64,000 nt of DNA from Gorsachius magnificus. Taxonomy: Eukaryota > Chordata > Aves > Pelecaniformes > Ardeidae. Location of the stretch: the NCBI GenBank assembly GCA_034008185.1, contig CM067086.1, positions 65,156,985-65,220,984 on the forward strand, written 5' to 3'. Each line of letters begins with the position of its first letter. Positions within the stretch are counted from its first letter, which is position 1. Under the pieces are notes generated by a model that was not told the DNA's origin, did not search any database, and saw only the letters and a list, made by a program, of their open reading frames with translations. The position numbers and the translations under genes were made by a program. This document shows positions 34,999 through 46,841 of the stretch, piece after piece.

Positions 34999-37900
34999 CA
35001 GGGAAGAAAACATTGTAATTAATGGTATAGCTGAACAGTGATAGGGCACTGCAATAGAAAAAATTGGTCCTCTGATCTAAAGCAGGCTTCAGGAAGCCAA
35101 GGCAGTAAAAGACACTTTCTGAGCTCATGTCAGAATCAAAGCCCATTTTCATCCAAAACAGGATTTGTGAAAATTTTTTCAACCTGTTTCAGCTTCAGCC
35201 CAGCTTAGAAAGGATGCGGGACTTGAAAAATTAGTTCTGTCCATGGCAAGGAAGCCTCAAAATCCCTGTGTGTTTGACTACTTGGTTTAAACTCTGACAC
35301 ATCACTGGGACACACTGTTCCCTTTTTTTCATTTCTTATCCTCAAAGATTTGACTCCAGCTCAGCATTGATCATTCAGTTGGTCTTTAAAGGACTAAGTA
35401 GACTAGTGCAGAGGATGATTTCGGTCTCGTGAAGTGAGTTCATTCTTTCAGTTTTATTTCCTGGTACTGAATTGCCCTACCTTTTCTGGTGTAACTTTTA
35501 GTTTCCCACCTTAGAAACACTGCTCCATGCACAAGCCCATCTTCAATGGTGAGAAAAAGACAAACGAGTTTGGGTTGAATAACTATATTGTTGTTTGTAG
35601 AACAAGAACCAGATTGTTGATTTTAAGGCTTTCTTTTTTAAGCCCAGACCATCAGGATCACTTCTAAAAAAAGGAATCCTCTGAGAAAACATTTGTCGGA
35701 AATAAGCTGCACCGGTTCCCAAAAATCTACTGAACTTGTTTACCTGGTAAGACTTGTAGTAATTTTCCATAACATATTGCCATTTATTAAGCTCTGGAAA
35801 GGCACTATAGTGCTTTCAAGAGGAGAAAACCAAGAAAGATTATTCATTTCACATCCTCATGCAATTCTTTTGTAGGTGGCTTTCAACAAAGGGTGATATT
35901 GGATTACATTCATTTTGGTTCTTAATAAACTAGTAAATCTCCCATTGTTCTATGTTGTCCAATTATAAAAGCAATGAATATGAGACTAAGCACTTCAAGA
36001 TAACCATAGCTTTAAAGATAGACAAAAAGCTTTATAGATTAGAATCAGACTAAACCCGCCATTTTTGTAGCATTTTGATGAATAATATTTTGTGAATTAA
36101 AGTGTTCTCTCTTAGGAATGTCAACAAATTACTCTTTAAGCAGGAACCACTGCAGATCTTAGGAAGTTTCCAAATATCTAGGGTACTGAAAAGGAAAGGA
36201 AGTAAATCCTTCCTACAAGTCATTTCCTCGCTGTCTGAAGAGATGATTATGAAGGGTATTTCCTGAGGTCTGTTTGCCTATAGGAGTCATCTGTTGGGAT
36301 TTTCTTGAACTGTTTCTGTTGCCTTCCCACATACGATGTGGTGCCTTTTCAAATATGCTTCTTAGGGGCATTCTGTTTCAAGAAATGAATCTTCAGTACT
36401 TTGTAAAGGCTTAATTGGCAATAAAAATTAGCAGTTTCAAGTCAGGATTTGCTTATTTTGCTTGGTCGAAAGCGAGGGTTTACAAAGTCGTCCAAGAACA
36501 GCTTCTGAGAGGTCTCTGGAGGTAATGGAGAACACCACCATTGGCCACTGGTTTAAATACACTGGGCAGGGGCTGGACCACTGTAGTAAAATTTTAAACA
36601 TTGAAAGCTGTGAAAAAAAGAGTTGCAAACCACAGCTGTAAATACCGCAGACCAGAGTGCTCTGTGGGCTTGTGAACTGGGATCCTTGCCTTGCTCAACT
36701 CAGTAAGAATTCATGAGACATTTACAAAAACCTCTGTTAATTAATGGCCAACAGATTCTTTGTCAGGAAATCCTTAATGGAAGGTAGACCCCTCCACCCC
36801 TTTAATCTTCATAATCCTACCTTGCATGCAACTTTCCAAAATTGTGGTGTGGAATGGCTTAATACTGTAAATTTTTCTGTTGACAGAGAAGAAGCAATGA
36901 CATATAGCTCTCTCCGTTCCTGACACAGGATAAATGTCCCATCCAGTTGCTCATCCTAGCTGTATGTTAAAGTGCAATATAAAGGCAATGTGTATGTCAG
37001 TTTGGTAGCGAGGAAAGTACATCATGAAGTGATGTAGAAAGATGCACGTGGACAGATGTGGGGTATGTCTAGGTGTCTGAGCAGAAGCATCAAGCCTTTG
37101 TCTCACCTACGTGAAGGTCCAGCATCCATCTCTTCCCTTGCCTGGGGCTAGGATGACTTTTTGCACCAGGAAACTGCTACAGCCCCAGAGAAAGCCTGAA
37201 TCCTGTCTTTAAATGCAGCCTGGGAGGGACGCCATGGTTGGCAGGGCTGGCAGCAGCATTAGTGGCATCGCTCAAAGGAGAAATGAAGGGTAGAAGAGGA
37301 GAGGTTTCCCTGCAGTCAGTCCTCTCCTCACATCCTTACCCTCCCACTGCTTCCCAGGATTTCAAGCATTTTCATCTCTTCCCGGACGGCTCTTCCATTC
37401 GAGAGTGAGCTGCTGGGTAAAAATAATTCTTTTGCTTGGGATTGTCAGTCACATCATGGGACCATGCCTGAAACTGCAATCACACTTTTTGATCAGTTCT
37501 GCTGCAACAACCTGTTGTCTTTTATAATAACATTTCCATTGGGAATATTCAGATGCTGAGGCTAAAAAGAACCATTTCATAGCATACAGACAACTACACA
37601 CGCAGTGACTTTGCATTTTTATCTTTTTGATTTTCCAGTGGGTGTATTTGCTTGGGTTTTTTTTCTGACCACATCCATCTGCTTCACAGTTCTTACAAAA
37701 GCTAGTTTACATGCAATAATTGTCATTAAAAATGTGGGGAGAAAGCTCCTTGTACAAATGCATTGTTTTGCTCCTTTTAAAGCACACAGAAGCTACAAAA
37801 CTACATGAAGCTGATTAAGGGACAGGTTTATTTAATTATTACTTTCAGCAACATGTTCTCTATCTTGCCCATAGCAGGTGCAGGCGGTGACGTGGCATTT

Positions 37901-40115
37901 GCTCTGGTAATTATGCAGTTTTTTGTAAATAGCAGAACAAGTCAGGATGAAAGATAGCACTGCCCTCAGGTTGTGGGAAATTATTCAGCTTTCTCTTCAC
38001 CAAATTTCAAATTATATGTTTAAATGATAAGGGCACTTTGATTCCTGTTGCACCTCCCACCCCCCCATTCTTACTCCTGTGACATGAAACTGGGAGAGGG
38101 GGAGCGGGACTGGAGGATGAATACATGGAAGGGGCAGTTTGTGACGTTGTTATTGCAGTGAGTTATTGCAGGAACCAGGTGAATGATAAAGCTGATTTGG
38201 GTACCCTGCGCTGCAGTACAGCAGTAGGGACACTGGGATATAAGAATTAAGGTGGTCTTTTGGTAAGGCTGGTGCTTTCCCAGGAGAGGCACTGCGGCTA
38301 AACTTCCAGCCATGTGCCCATGGCCCGCCTTCCTCAGGGCTCCTCCAGCGTCCTCCATCCTGTACTTCATCCTGCTCTTCTTCTGTGTTTGAAGGAGTCT
38401 GCACTCAGAGTTCGGGCCGTTCTCCAGCATCCCCATCCCATGTTTCTTGTCCTAAGCAAGGGATAAATAACAGATGCTGTGCAGGCAGATGGGTGTGCTC
38501 AGATTGTTCTTTAAGAGGAAGACAGCCAACAAAGCATGCCAAGGCAAACATCCCCCAGTCACCAGGAGATCCTTCCACAGAGAAATGGGATCTCTAAAGA
38601 GCCTGTGTCATCCTCTGCCTGTAAACTGTTCCTTGAACATCTCCTCCTCTTGGGGTCCAAGAACACAGCGTATGGCTCGTGGCTGTCCGCTAGATTCAGA
38701 TTTGGAGCTGGGGCTCCAAAGGAGTAGCTTCCCCCTTTCACATTGATTTAAGATAACAAGAGATCAACAGCTAAAGTTTATTCCTGCAATCTGCCCAGAG
38801 CAGATCCACAAACAGCTCTTTTGCAGTAGCGTTCAGCTTGCATGCCTCCCAATGGCTTGAGCAATGTGAGGATGTGTAAAATCTCCGGGCAGTATTTCCA
38901 AACCTGGGTGCCTAAAAATTTCCATCATTTTCAAAGCCAGCTAACAGTCTTGTGAACTTCTTTTGGTGACTCAGTTTGGTACCTTTGAAGTGGCTCAGCT
39001 GGGTTACCCAGGACCAGTAGCCACCCCGGGCAGCTCCTGGCTCCAAAGCCACATCTGGGAGATTTGATATCTCAGCATCTCCCATTCTTGGCTCACACTG
39101 CTGCGAGCTGCCCAATGTTTTATCAGATGTACTGATGTACTTGCACTTCGCGTTGAAATCAATAAGAATTGATGGTGTTTGGCACCTACTGAAGACAGAG
39201 TCTTGCTTACTGATGGCAGTGTGTAAATAACAGCTTCTGAAATAGGGACCCTTTGGAAATGTTAGCTTCTCTGCTCTTTGTCAAGTGTGCAATGAAATGG
39301 GAATCCACCTGACAATGGAAATGTGTGTGCAGTTTATATAAGAGCTTAGCTGAACAATATAATGTTTCAATGGAAGGGGCAGAGTACGTATATGAATGAA
39401 AATCAGTTTGTTGTTACCATGTGTCTATCAAAATGAAAATAAGGTCATTCACAAATCTTAACATTTTATGGAGGGGAGGAATATTTTTTTTAATTAGGAT
39501 TAAAAATATTATCTACTTAAAACGTGCCCATGCATATAGTTCTGGCACAGCCTATGGCAACACCTATAATTTTAAAATAAAACTGTTTTTTCCAAGAAGG
39601 AAGTAATTTTGAGTGATAACTAATTTAGATAGTGCTAATTATATTGGTTGGAACTTGCAAGGGAGTCAATGGATAAAAAATTGATTAAAGCAAAGTTATA
39701 AAACAACAATAAAAAGCTCTAACTCTCCTCTTTAGGATGTTCTGAACATTTTAATGTTTGTCCCTGCCAGCTCTCTTAGCTGGGCAGGAAAGTGAATGTT
39801 TCCATACACCTGTTTGGAATTAAAGAAGAAGAAAAAGTAAGACCTTTTTGGTCAGTTTAAGAACAGTGGGTGTATTCTACCCCCTGAAATACTGCTTAAG
39901 ATGATGTAATAAGTTACACAGCAATGTTACTTAGTGATCCTTCGGTTGTCTGTGTTTTGAACCAACAGTCGGTGTTACTGTGGCTGCAACAAGCAAGGAT
40001 AAGCAGCTGCTAGGATTTGTGGACATTTCTCTCTCTTGCAGCAATTCAAGACACTGCCTGGGGTTGCTCACTATAGGTTCTTCCAAGTACATTAGATGTC
40101 TTAGGATGTGATGTA
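34999..40115. other. Long non-coding stretch
   Basis: No repeat family is recognised for about 5 kb. Open frames reach at most 121 codons (38,071-38,436 minus) and overlap shorter frames on both strands, matching nothing I know. Confidence 0.6.
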
Positions 40116-40391
40116 GAATCATAGAACTACAGAATCGTTTAAGTTGGAAAAGTCCTTTAAGATCATCAAGTCCAACCATTAATCTAACCCTGCCATCCCA
40201 CCACTAAACCCTGTCCCTAAGCACCTCGTCTGCCCAGCTTTTAAATACCTCCAGGGACGAGGACTCGACCACTGCCCAGGGCAGCCCGTTCCAATGCTTG
40301 ACAACCCTTTTAGTGAAGAAATTTTTCCTAATTTCCAATCTAAACCTCCCCTGGCACAACTTGAGGCCATTTCCTCTTGTCCTATCACCCA
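40116..40391 (-). mobile_element. CR1 LINE, short 3' end
   Basis: Minus-strand CR1 of about 276 bp. The plus strand begins 'gaatcatagaactacagaat' (40,116-40,135) and 'aagtcctttaagatcatcaa' (40,150-40,169). It ends at 'cctcttgtcctatcaccca', the complement of [15 protein letters not shown]. The minus-strand peptide has [15 protein letters not shown] and [15 protein letters not shown]. Sequence beyond 40,391 is unrelated to CR1, which marks the 5' truncation point. Confidence 0.94.
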
Positions 40392-43340
40392 TAAATACAG
40401 CTGGACCCTACATTTATGTAATTTCTTCTGGAAGTGCTTTCCCAGCTTGGATTCCATACTCATGTCTACTTCCATCTGTTTCATCTTTGCTTTTACATCT
40501 GCGGGTGAACCCTGCAGCCTTGCTGGTTCATAGCTGGACATGCAGTCTCTTGTGTAGGAATGGGCAGATCCATTCATGGCTTTGTGGTCATGAAAAGCAC
40601 AGGATTGACAGCCTTGTCGATGATGGAGGCAGTTAGGATTCCTCTGCCCAGGCTAAATTTTGCCTTTCTCTATCTTCAAGTTCTTCTGCTGGAAAAGTGA
40701 GTTTAACTGACCCTAGCAGAGAGAGACCAGAGGACAGACCTTGAGAGGATGGGGAGAGGCAAATGTAGAACAAGGTGTAGTTCATTCTACTTGAATACGA
40801 ATTCTGTTGATCATCTCAGTCTGTTTCTCAAGCCATGTGTTTCCTACCCTCCTGGCTGAATAATTTAAACAAGACGATGGTAAGGTTAGTGAGTTTTCCT
40901 GAGAAATCAGGAAGATCTGACTGAGCTACAAAAAGCAGCAGCTAATGCTTTTATCCTAGCTGCTGGAGCTCACCTGCGAGCATCCTGGTTTCCCCCAGCT
41001 GTATGCGACATTGCTTCCCACCACACTGTTGCTTGTGCTCAGAAGTTTCTCCTATGGGATCTATGCTTTTGTGCTCTCCTTTGCTCAAATCTTGCTATTT
41101 CAGGCCCAAAGCCTGGAATTGTCTCACTGTGCATAAAGATGGGCTGTTGCCTGCTGCAGACAAGTGGCCCTGGATCTCTTGTGCTGCTACATGGTGGAGC
41201 ATCCCAGGAGAGTGCGTTGCTGCAAGGAGAGAAAATAGAAGGCAGAAGCAGAAGTAGAAGGCGACGTAAACGCTCCTCATGCTTTACATGTGTGCTCTTA
41301 ACCAGCTGTGCAAAGGTTATGGGTTTGCATTTTAGGCCGTTTTCCTACACAGACAATCATTGTTGTGCACAGCGAAGATCATGCGTGCCTAAAGATTTTA
41401 TGTGTGACACAAAATTCTGATTATGAAGTGACGAGGTAATTTTACCTTTCCGGTTCAAATTCAGCATTATCATTATTATTGGTGTTTCTAGGGCTCATAT
41501 TTTATTTTATTTTAGAGCATATTTGCTTAATGTACAATACATGGCACCCTATGAACACTTGATCATTTTTAAATTATCGAAAGAAGGGATAGATGTTAAA
41601 AGAAAGGGAAAACCAAACAAGAAATAGAGATATTTAATATACATCAGCTAGACTGTCTGTAAGCAGCCTGGCATAAGTCATCTTTTAATAGAGCTGTAAG
41701 AATAATTAATTTTTCAGTTCAGTGGTTAAACTGAAAAACTGTGACAGAGAAAGGAGAGGAGGTGAGTGGGATGGGAAGAAACAAGGAGAAATGTTTGGGT
41801 CAACCTTAAGTAACAATTTCTCATTTTCTCTCACTGGAGCGAGACAAACACATGTATTGTCTGTTCCTTTGAAAAAAAATGGGCCTAGCTAAGTTTCTAA
41901 ACAAAACCTTCCTTCTAGAAGCAAGGCCTGGAGATCCTGCCTAGATGGTGGTGACACAGAACATCTTTACTTTTCTGAAATTTCTCCTTCACCTTTCCTT
42001 TCCTGGCCAAGCCCACTCAATAAATTTACTGTTAGCATGCAAAAAACTTTATTAAACATAGAATTTTTTAAAACCTCCTGCCCAGCTTCAATGTGATTCT
42101 GCAGCATCATTTTCCAACACTTCTCAGACTGTGGACCATGGAAGATATTTTCTGCTGGAAGCAAGCCCCCTGCTTTTAAGTCTACTAACAGTAAGTTTAC
42201 TTTTCTTAGTGAACTTTTCAAGGATGTTCTAAAAGGATCCTCCAAGCCCCCAAGAGTACATGGCCCAGGGTGGGGGATGATAAGGCCATGGATCATCTCA
42301 GAAGACCTGGAATTTTCATCGTGCTTCTGCCATAAGTTGCAGTACAGGCTTTGTCCTATCACCCTCTTCTTCCCTCTTGTAGAAGCCACTTGTTTTCACT
42401 GTATTGCAAGCAACAAAGCACACCCAAAATATATGTATAGGTGCCTGGCTGATAAACTCATAAGGGTAAATTTCTTTGTGGGTAATCAGCAGAGATCCTA
42501 CAAACCAGAGACGCTTTAAAAGCATGCAAGGAAAAGAGGTTGCTATAAGAAAAATCTTTGAAGGGGTATTATCCAATTAGTACTGATAGCTCTGCTAATA
42601 TGGCAGCAATTAAAATGTTGTTTGTGAAATAAATAGGAGAAGACCTAAATATTCTTTGGACTTACATATGAATAATGTTCTAATATCTGGTGGAATAATT
42701 ATAATGAAGCTGTAAGTATTCTCTCATCAGTTGTTTACTGAAATAGCAGTCTATTTAATCAGGAGCAATGCATTCAAGGTGACTAAATATTAAATATGAT
42801 TGGCAGCTTGCTGCTTGGACTAAAACGATTAAGTAACATGAGAAAGAAAGTGACAGGTGACTTCAGTCCCCTCGAGGAAACATGCCCCAGCCAGGAAATG
42901 GGTTGAGACTTCTAATAATATTGGTAACAAATAAGTGCTGAAATGTTTGCTTGCAGCAGTCAGTCTGGAAAGGAATGCAAATCCTGTTATACATCTTTTT
43001 CATCTTGGTGAGGTTGCAGTGGCAGCACTCGCCAGCTCTGAGGTACCGTGCATTTTAACTACCCTGCAGAGACACACATTTGCTTGAGATGTGTCAGATT
43101 GCCATGCCAGCAAAGCCAGGCGGATCCGTAGCGCCGAAACAAATGCAATCATCCCTGTGCAGGCTGGCTGCGCCGTCGTGGCCTGACGCACTACCAGTTG
43201 CACGGTCTCTCATGTTCACCCTTTTTGGAGTCTTTCCTTGTGACGTGTCCTGTTGCTTTGGATTCAGTTAGACAAACAAGGTGAGGGATGAATAGCAAAT
43301 CAATTCCAGGAGCCTCCAAAGGTCAGCGAGACTTGGCATT
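40392..43340. other. Non-coding stretch, AT-rich in parts
   Basis: A minus-strand reading frame continues from the CR1 5' end to about 40,640 and is discussed as a finding. 41,440-41,740 and 42,590-42,850 are AT-rich with several TAAT cores. No repeat is recognised. Confidence 0.55.
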
Positions 43341-43384
43341 TGCAACCAGCAACCCCAGGCTCTGATCCAGGGTTGCTGGTTGCA
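43341..43384. repeat. Perfect 15-bp inverted repeat, 14-nt spacer
   Basis: Left arm TGCAACCAGCAACCC (43,341-43,355) and right arm GGGTTGCTGGTTGCA (43,370-43,384) are perfect reverse complements, separated by 14 bases. Each arm carries two GCAACC-type half sites, or their complement. This could be a short hairpin or a cluster of RFX-like GTTGC half sites. The flanks do not extend the stem, so it is shorter than a typical pre-miRNA. Confidence 0.9.
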
Positions 43385-43810
43385 GCTCTGGAGAGGGAAT
43401 GCAGCAAGCGAGGCATTTCCAGCGCAGTTTCACAGGCAAATGCAAAGTGATCCTTTCTCTAAACTTCGTATCCAGTGAAAGCATTTGCCATTTTGGGTAA
43501 GTCCATGTTTCTATTTTTAGAGGGCTAAGGTTCCTAAATCCCTGTACTAATGCGAGCCTCTGCTCCAGTGTGCACCATATCCTAGTTGTGTGTTAATGGT
43601 ATCTGATGCTAACCCAAAGCTCAGGTCAGGACAAACATCTGCGACATGTCTGCACCAGAATATGCAATAGTGTTACCTACCCCTGGGCCACATCCTGATA
43701 ACCTCACTGGAAGAATACTTTGCTCTCTGGCAGGCCCAAATCAAAGCACTGCTCTTCTTTACCCAGCATGACAAATTCTCACACTGTTGCTGGTGAGCCC
43801 CAAATTAAAA

Positions 43811-43920
43811 CTAAGAAATTGAGGCACAACTTAGAATAAGAAACTGGCCAGGGTCATGCAGGATATCTGTAACTGGACCAAAAATCTGACTCCAATTCTT
43901 CTGTCTTCCATCCCAACACT
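43811..43920 (-). repeat. MIR SINE remnant (antisense)
   Basis: 'gaaattgaggcacaacttag' (43,815-43,834), then 'aactggccagggtcatgcag' (43,842-43,861), then 'tgtaactggaccaaaaatct' (43,868-43,887) and 'gactccaattcttctgtctt' (43,888-43,907) line up with antisense MIR ('aaactgaggcac... cccaaggtcacacag... gactccaagtcc'). The copy is diverged and both edges are approximate. Confidence 0.65.
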
Positions 43921-43993
43921 CTCTTTCCTAGCTGGTCCTTCCAGGTTCTCACAAGCATCTCCCTCCTTTTTGGTTCTGTGGAATGTTTCTGTG

Positions 43994-44138
43994 GAAACAT
44001 TCAAGACCAGGTTGGATGGGGCTCTGAGCAACCTGATCTAGTTAGCGGTGTCCCTGCTCCCTGCAGGGGGGTTGGACTAGATGACCTCTAGGGGTCCCTT
44101 CCAACCCAAAACATTCTATGATTCTATGATTCTATGAA
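43994..44138 (+). mobile_element. CR1 LINE 3' end with intact 8-bp tail
   Basis: Plus strand 'gaaacattcaagaccaggtt' (43,994-44,013) leads into 'gcaacctgatctagttagcg' and 'ggggggttggactagatgac'. It ends 'cccttccaacccaaaacatt' and then three ATTCTATG units (44,113-44,136). The tail class is the same as the copy at 27,254. About 145 bp remains, all 3' UTR apart from its left edge. Confidence 0.95.
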
Positions 44139-46763
44139 TAGGTGTCGAACTTTAAACCTGCTGCATGGCATGCTGTAGTCATTGCTGCTGCTCTTGCTTG
44201 CTTCTCAGCCAAAGTACCCCAGTAAAGAAGTTGGGGAGCTTGGGGCAGCTCCAAGGGCAGGAAGAGAGACTCGTTTCTCTCTTGGTGTCCCTAATGGGAT
44301 CCTAAGTGTAGTATAGACATGAGTGTCAATGCCCTTTTACACAGAAAATAGAGAATGAATTCCAAACAGTACTGGAGACAGCTGACCCTTTTAGCACAAT
44401 GCTTAAATATTCTAGTGCCGTGCCAAGGCAGCATGTGCAGAGTAAATATTTTAATCCCTAATTAATCACTTTGGTTAGATTGGTAAAACAGAAGTCTAAT
44501 GAAAATAATTTGAAATTTCCTTCATGAATAATTGCATTGTTCAGGGGATTCTGGGAAGAGTCAACTGGCTGACCTTCCATTCTTGGGCTGCTCTATTGCT
44601 ATGAGACTTAATTTGTGTCCTTCAACCCTTTTCAGTCACCGTCACAAGATTAGAAATACCTTTCATGCAGTTTAGCAGCAACTATGCAAAAGGACAGTGC
44701 AGTCAGCAGAGAGGTAAGAAATTAGCACATGCTTCCCCGCGGTGAAACACATACAGTATGGCACACAGGACAGGGGCAAAGCTTCTTTTCCACTCCGTGT
44801 CCCTTTATTATGTCCTGAACATGATGGATTGCGTTGTTTATTGAAGTATTCATGGCCATTTTTAATTAGAGATGTGAGGTCTGCGGGTGCCAGGGCTTTG
44901 GGTATTTGCAGGATTGGAAAAGAATTTGCTTGTTGATACATCCTGGTGACCGGCACCGTGGTTGGTCCCGTGGCTCCAGGGGAATTTATTTCCTCCTGCA
45001 GGTCCCCTCTTTCCGGTGGCCCAGTGTTAGGCTTCAATCTGGTCTGGACAGGATGGGTTGGCTTGTAGGACCAGGCTTGACTGGCTCACTTCAGCTTGCG
45101 TTTCTCTAGAGACCAGCTACGGTTTGCTGTGGAGGGATGATGTAAGTGCAACAAGGTCTGTGGCTCTTCCACACACTTTCCCCTTGTTAAAAACCCCACC
45201 ATGTACTGTCCTCTATCTCAGTATAGTTTTTCCTGCATGTGGTGGCTGCAACAAAATTTTGTGCAGCTGGGAGTACTCATGAGAACAAGTTATGTTGTAC
45301 AGGCAAGGATTTAAAAGCACATCTTAAAATGATAGACCCCTGAGTATCCTTTCCAGGGGTGCTCTTTCCCCAAGCTGTTGTGGAGCAGACCTGTTGTTGG
45401 AAGATTTGTTTGCTGTAGGGCTGCAACTAATGATCCTACTAAAGGCGGAGTTTCTGCAGAGAGGGCAATCGCATCAGACACTGCAAAGCTGCTGGGTTTC
45501 TCCATGGTTTTTGTAGAGTTGCTTCTTGTCCAGGATGGTGTGTTCAGCCTTTGAAGTGGCCGCCAAAGCATGTGGGATTCATGTGAGTGTGCAGGTCAGG
45601 GCTTTACACTGCCTGCAGTGGCGCAGGAGGACAGGGAGCGAGAGGTGGACCATGTTACATTGGGTTGGGCATCTTCTTGGGGTCACTTGATCCCAACGCC
45701 AACTCCAAATTCTGCTATGTGCTCCTCAGAGCCTGTGGTCGAGAGCACGAGCAGAGGAAAACAGGACGGGGGAAAAGAAGAAGGAGCACAGGGGCAAAGA
45801 AGGATGGGCAGGAGCATAATTAATATAGACTGGATTTTGGGCTTAGGGAGGTGAGGAGGATGGGGGGAAGCAAGTGTATTGTATGTAGTTCAGAGCGGGA
45901 ATGCAAAGGTTTTGCAAGTAAGTGGTTGTAAAATGTGGCAGGAGGATTGGCAAGGGCAAGGTGGCTTGGATCCTGATTTGAGGGTTGGTTGTCTGCAGGA
46001 GAGGAGTAGAGTTATGAGCATGGGTCAGAGCCTTGTTTTGGGAGAGAGAAAGGTGTGGTGGAAAATGATTTCTTGGGGCAGGAGACACAGCTGTCCTTAC
46101 CAGCACCTCTAGCCAGCTGGGGATGTACGTGGGCATGGCACAGAACAGGGGTTGCTGAAAAACTCCAACAGAAAATGTTTTCCATCTACCAAGGGAATGA
46201 TTTTTTGAGACAAACAAACAAATATAAAACTAGATTTTCTTTTAGAGGAGAAATAATAATCACTGTTCTTCTGCTGGTGGTTTTACCTGATGAAGCCAAA
46301 CTTTTTGCAATGATTATCACTTCATAGCATCTTGCAGGCTCCACTTTCAGTTGCAGGTTTTTTTCTCCCACATTCACTGTTTTATTTTTCCATTCGCCTG
46401 CACAGTTGTTGCTTATCAGCCACGGAAATTTACAGATATTAAATTAGCTACAGGAGGGCTCTGATACTGTTCCCTCAATGCTAGAGAAACCTATTGAGAA
46501 CTAAAGGAAAAATTATTGATGAAAACTGAATGAGAAGGCTATAAAGTTCAAACAAAGTGTGTTCCCTACCTCACAAGATCTGGATGCATGCAAAATTTCA
46601 TGAAAATTACTCATGAAATGGTATATTATGTTTTCCTTCTTCAGCCAAAAGCGGGGTTGAAATATTTTCATTCAGTGCAAAATATATCGGATGATAACGA
46701 TAATTAATGTACTGAACCATTTAACAAGAAGATAATGAAGGATATGAAGGGCTTATTATAAAA
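44139..46763. other. Non-coding stretch with TAAT cluster and G-skewed part
   Basis: 44,395-44,560 is rich in TAAT motifs. 45,740-46,080 has far more G than C on the plus strand, which also explains the 124-codon minus-strand frame there (45,843-46,217). No repeat or exon is recognised. Confidence 0.55.
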
Positions 46764-46841
46764 AATGTGACCCTCACCACAGGACTTGAACTTGCTACTT
46801 TTGACAATATAAAGCAAAGTCTCTACCCTCTAGGCTAGAAA
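46764..46841 (-). repeat. tRNA-like sequence (SINE head or tRNA relic)
   Basis: On the minus strand the block reads TAGCCTAGAGGGTAGAGA (A-box-like) followed about 40 bases later by AGTTCAAGTCC (B-box-like) and a 'tgtggtgaggg' end. Spacing fits an RNA polymerase III internal promoter. A clean cloverleaf with a paired acceptor stem is not visible, so this is not called an active tRNA. The family of any SINE is not identified. Confidence 0.45.
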
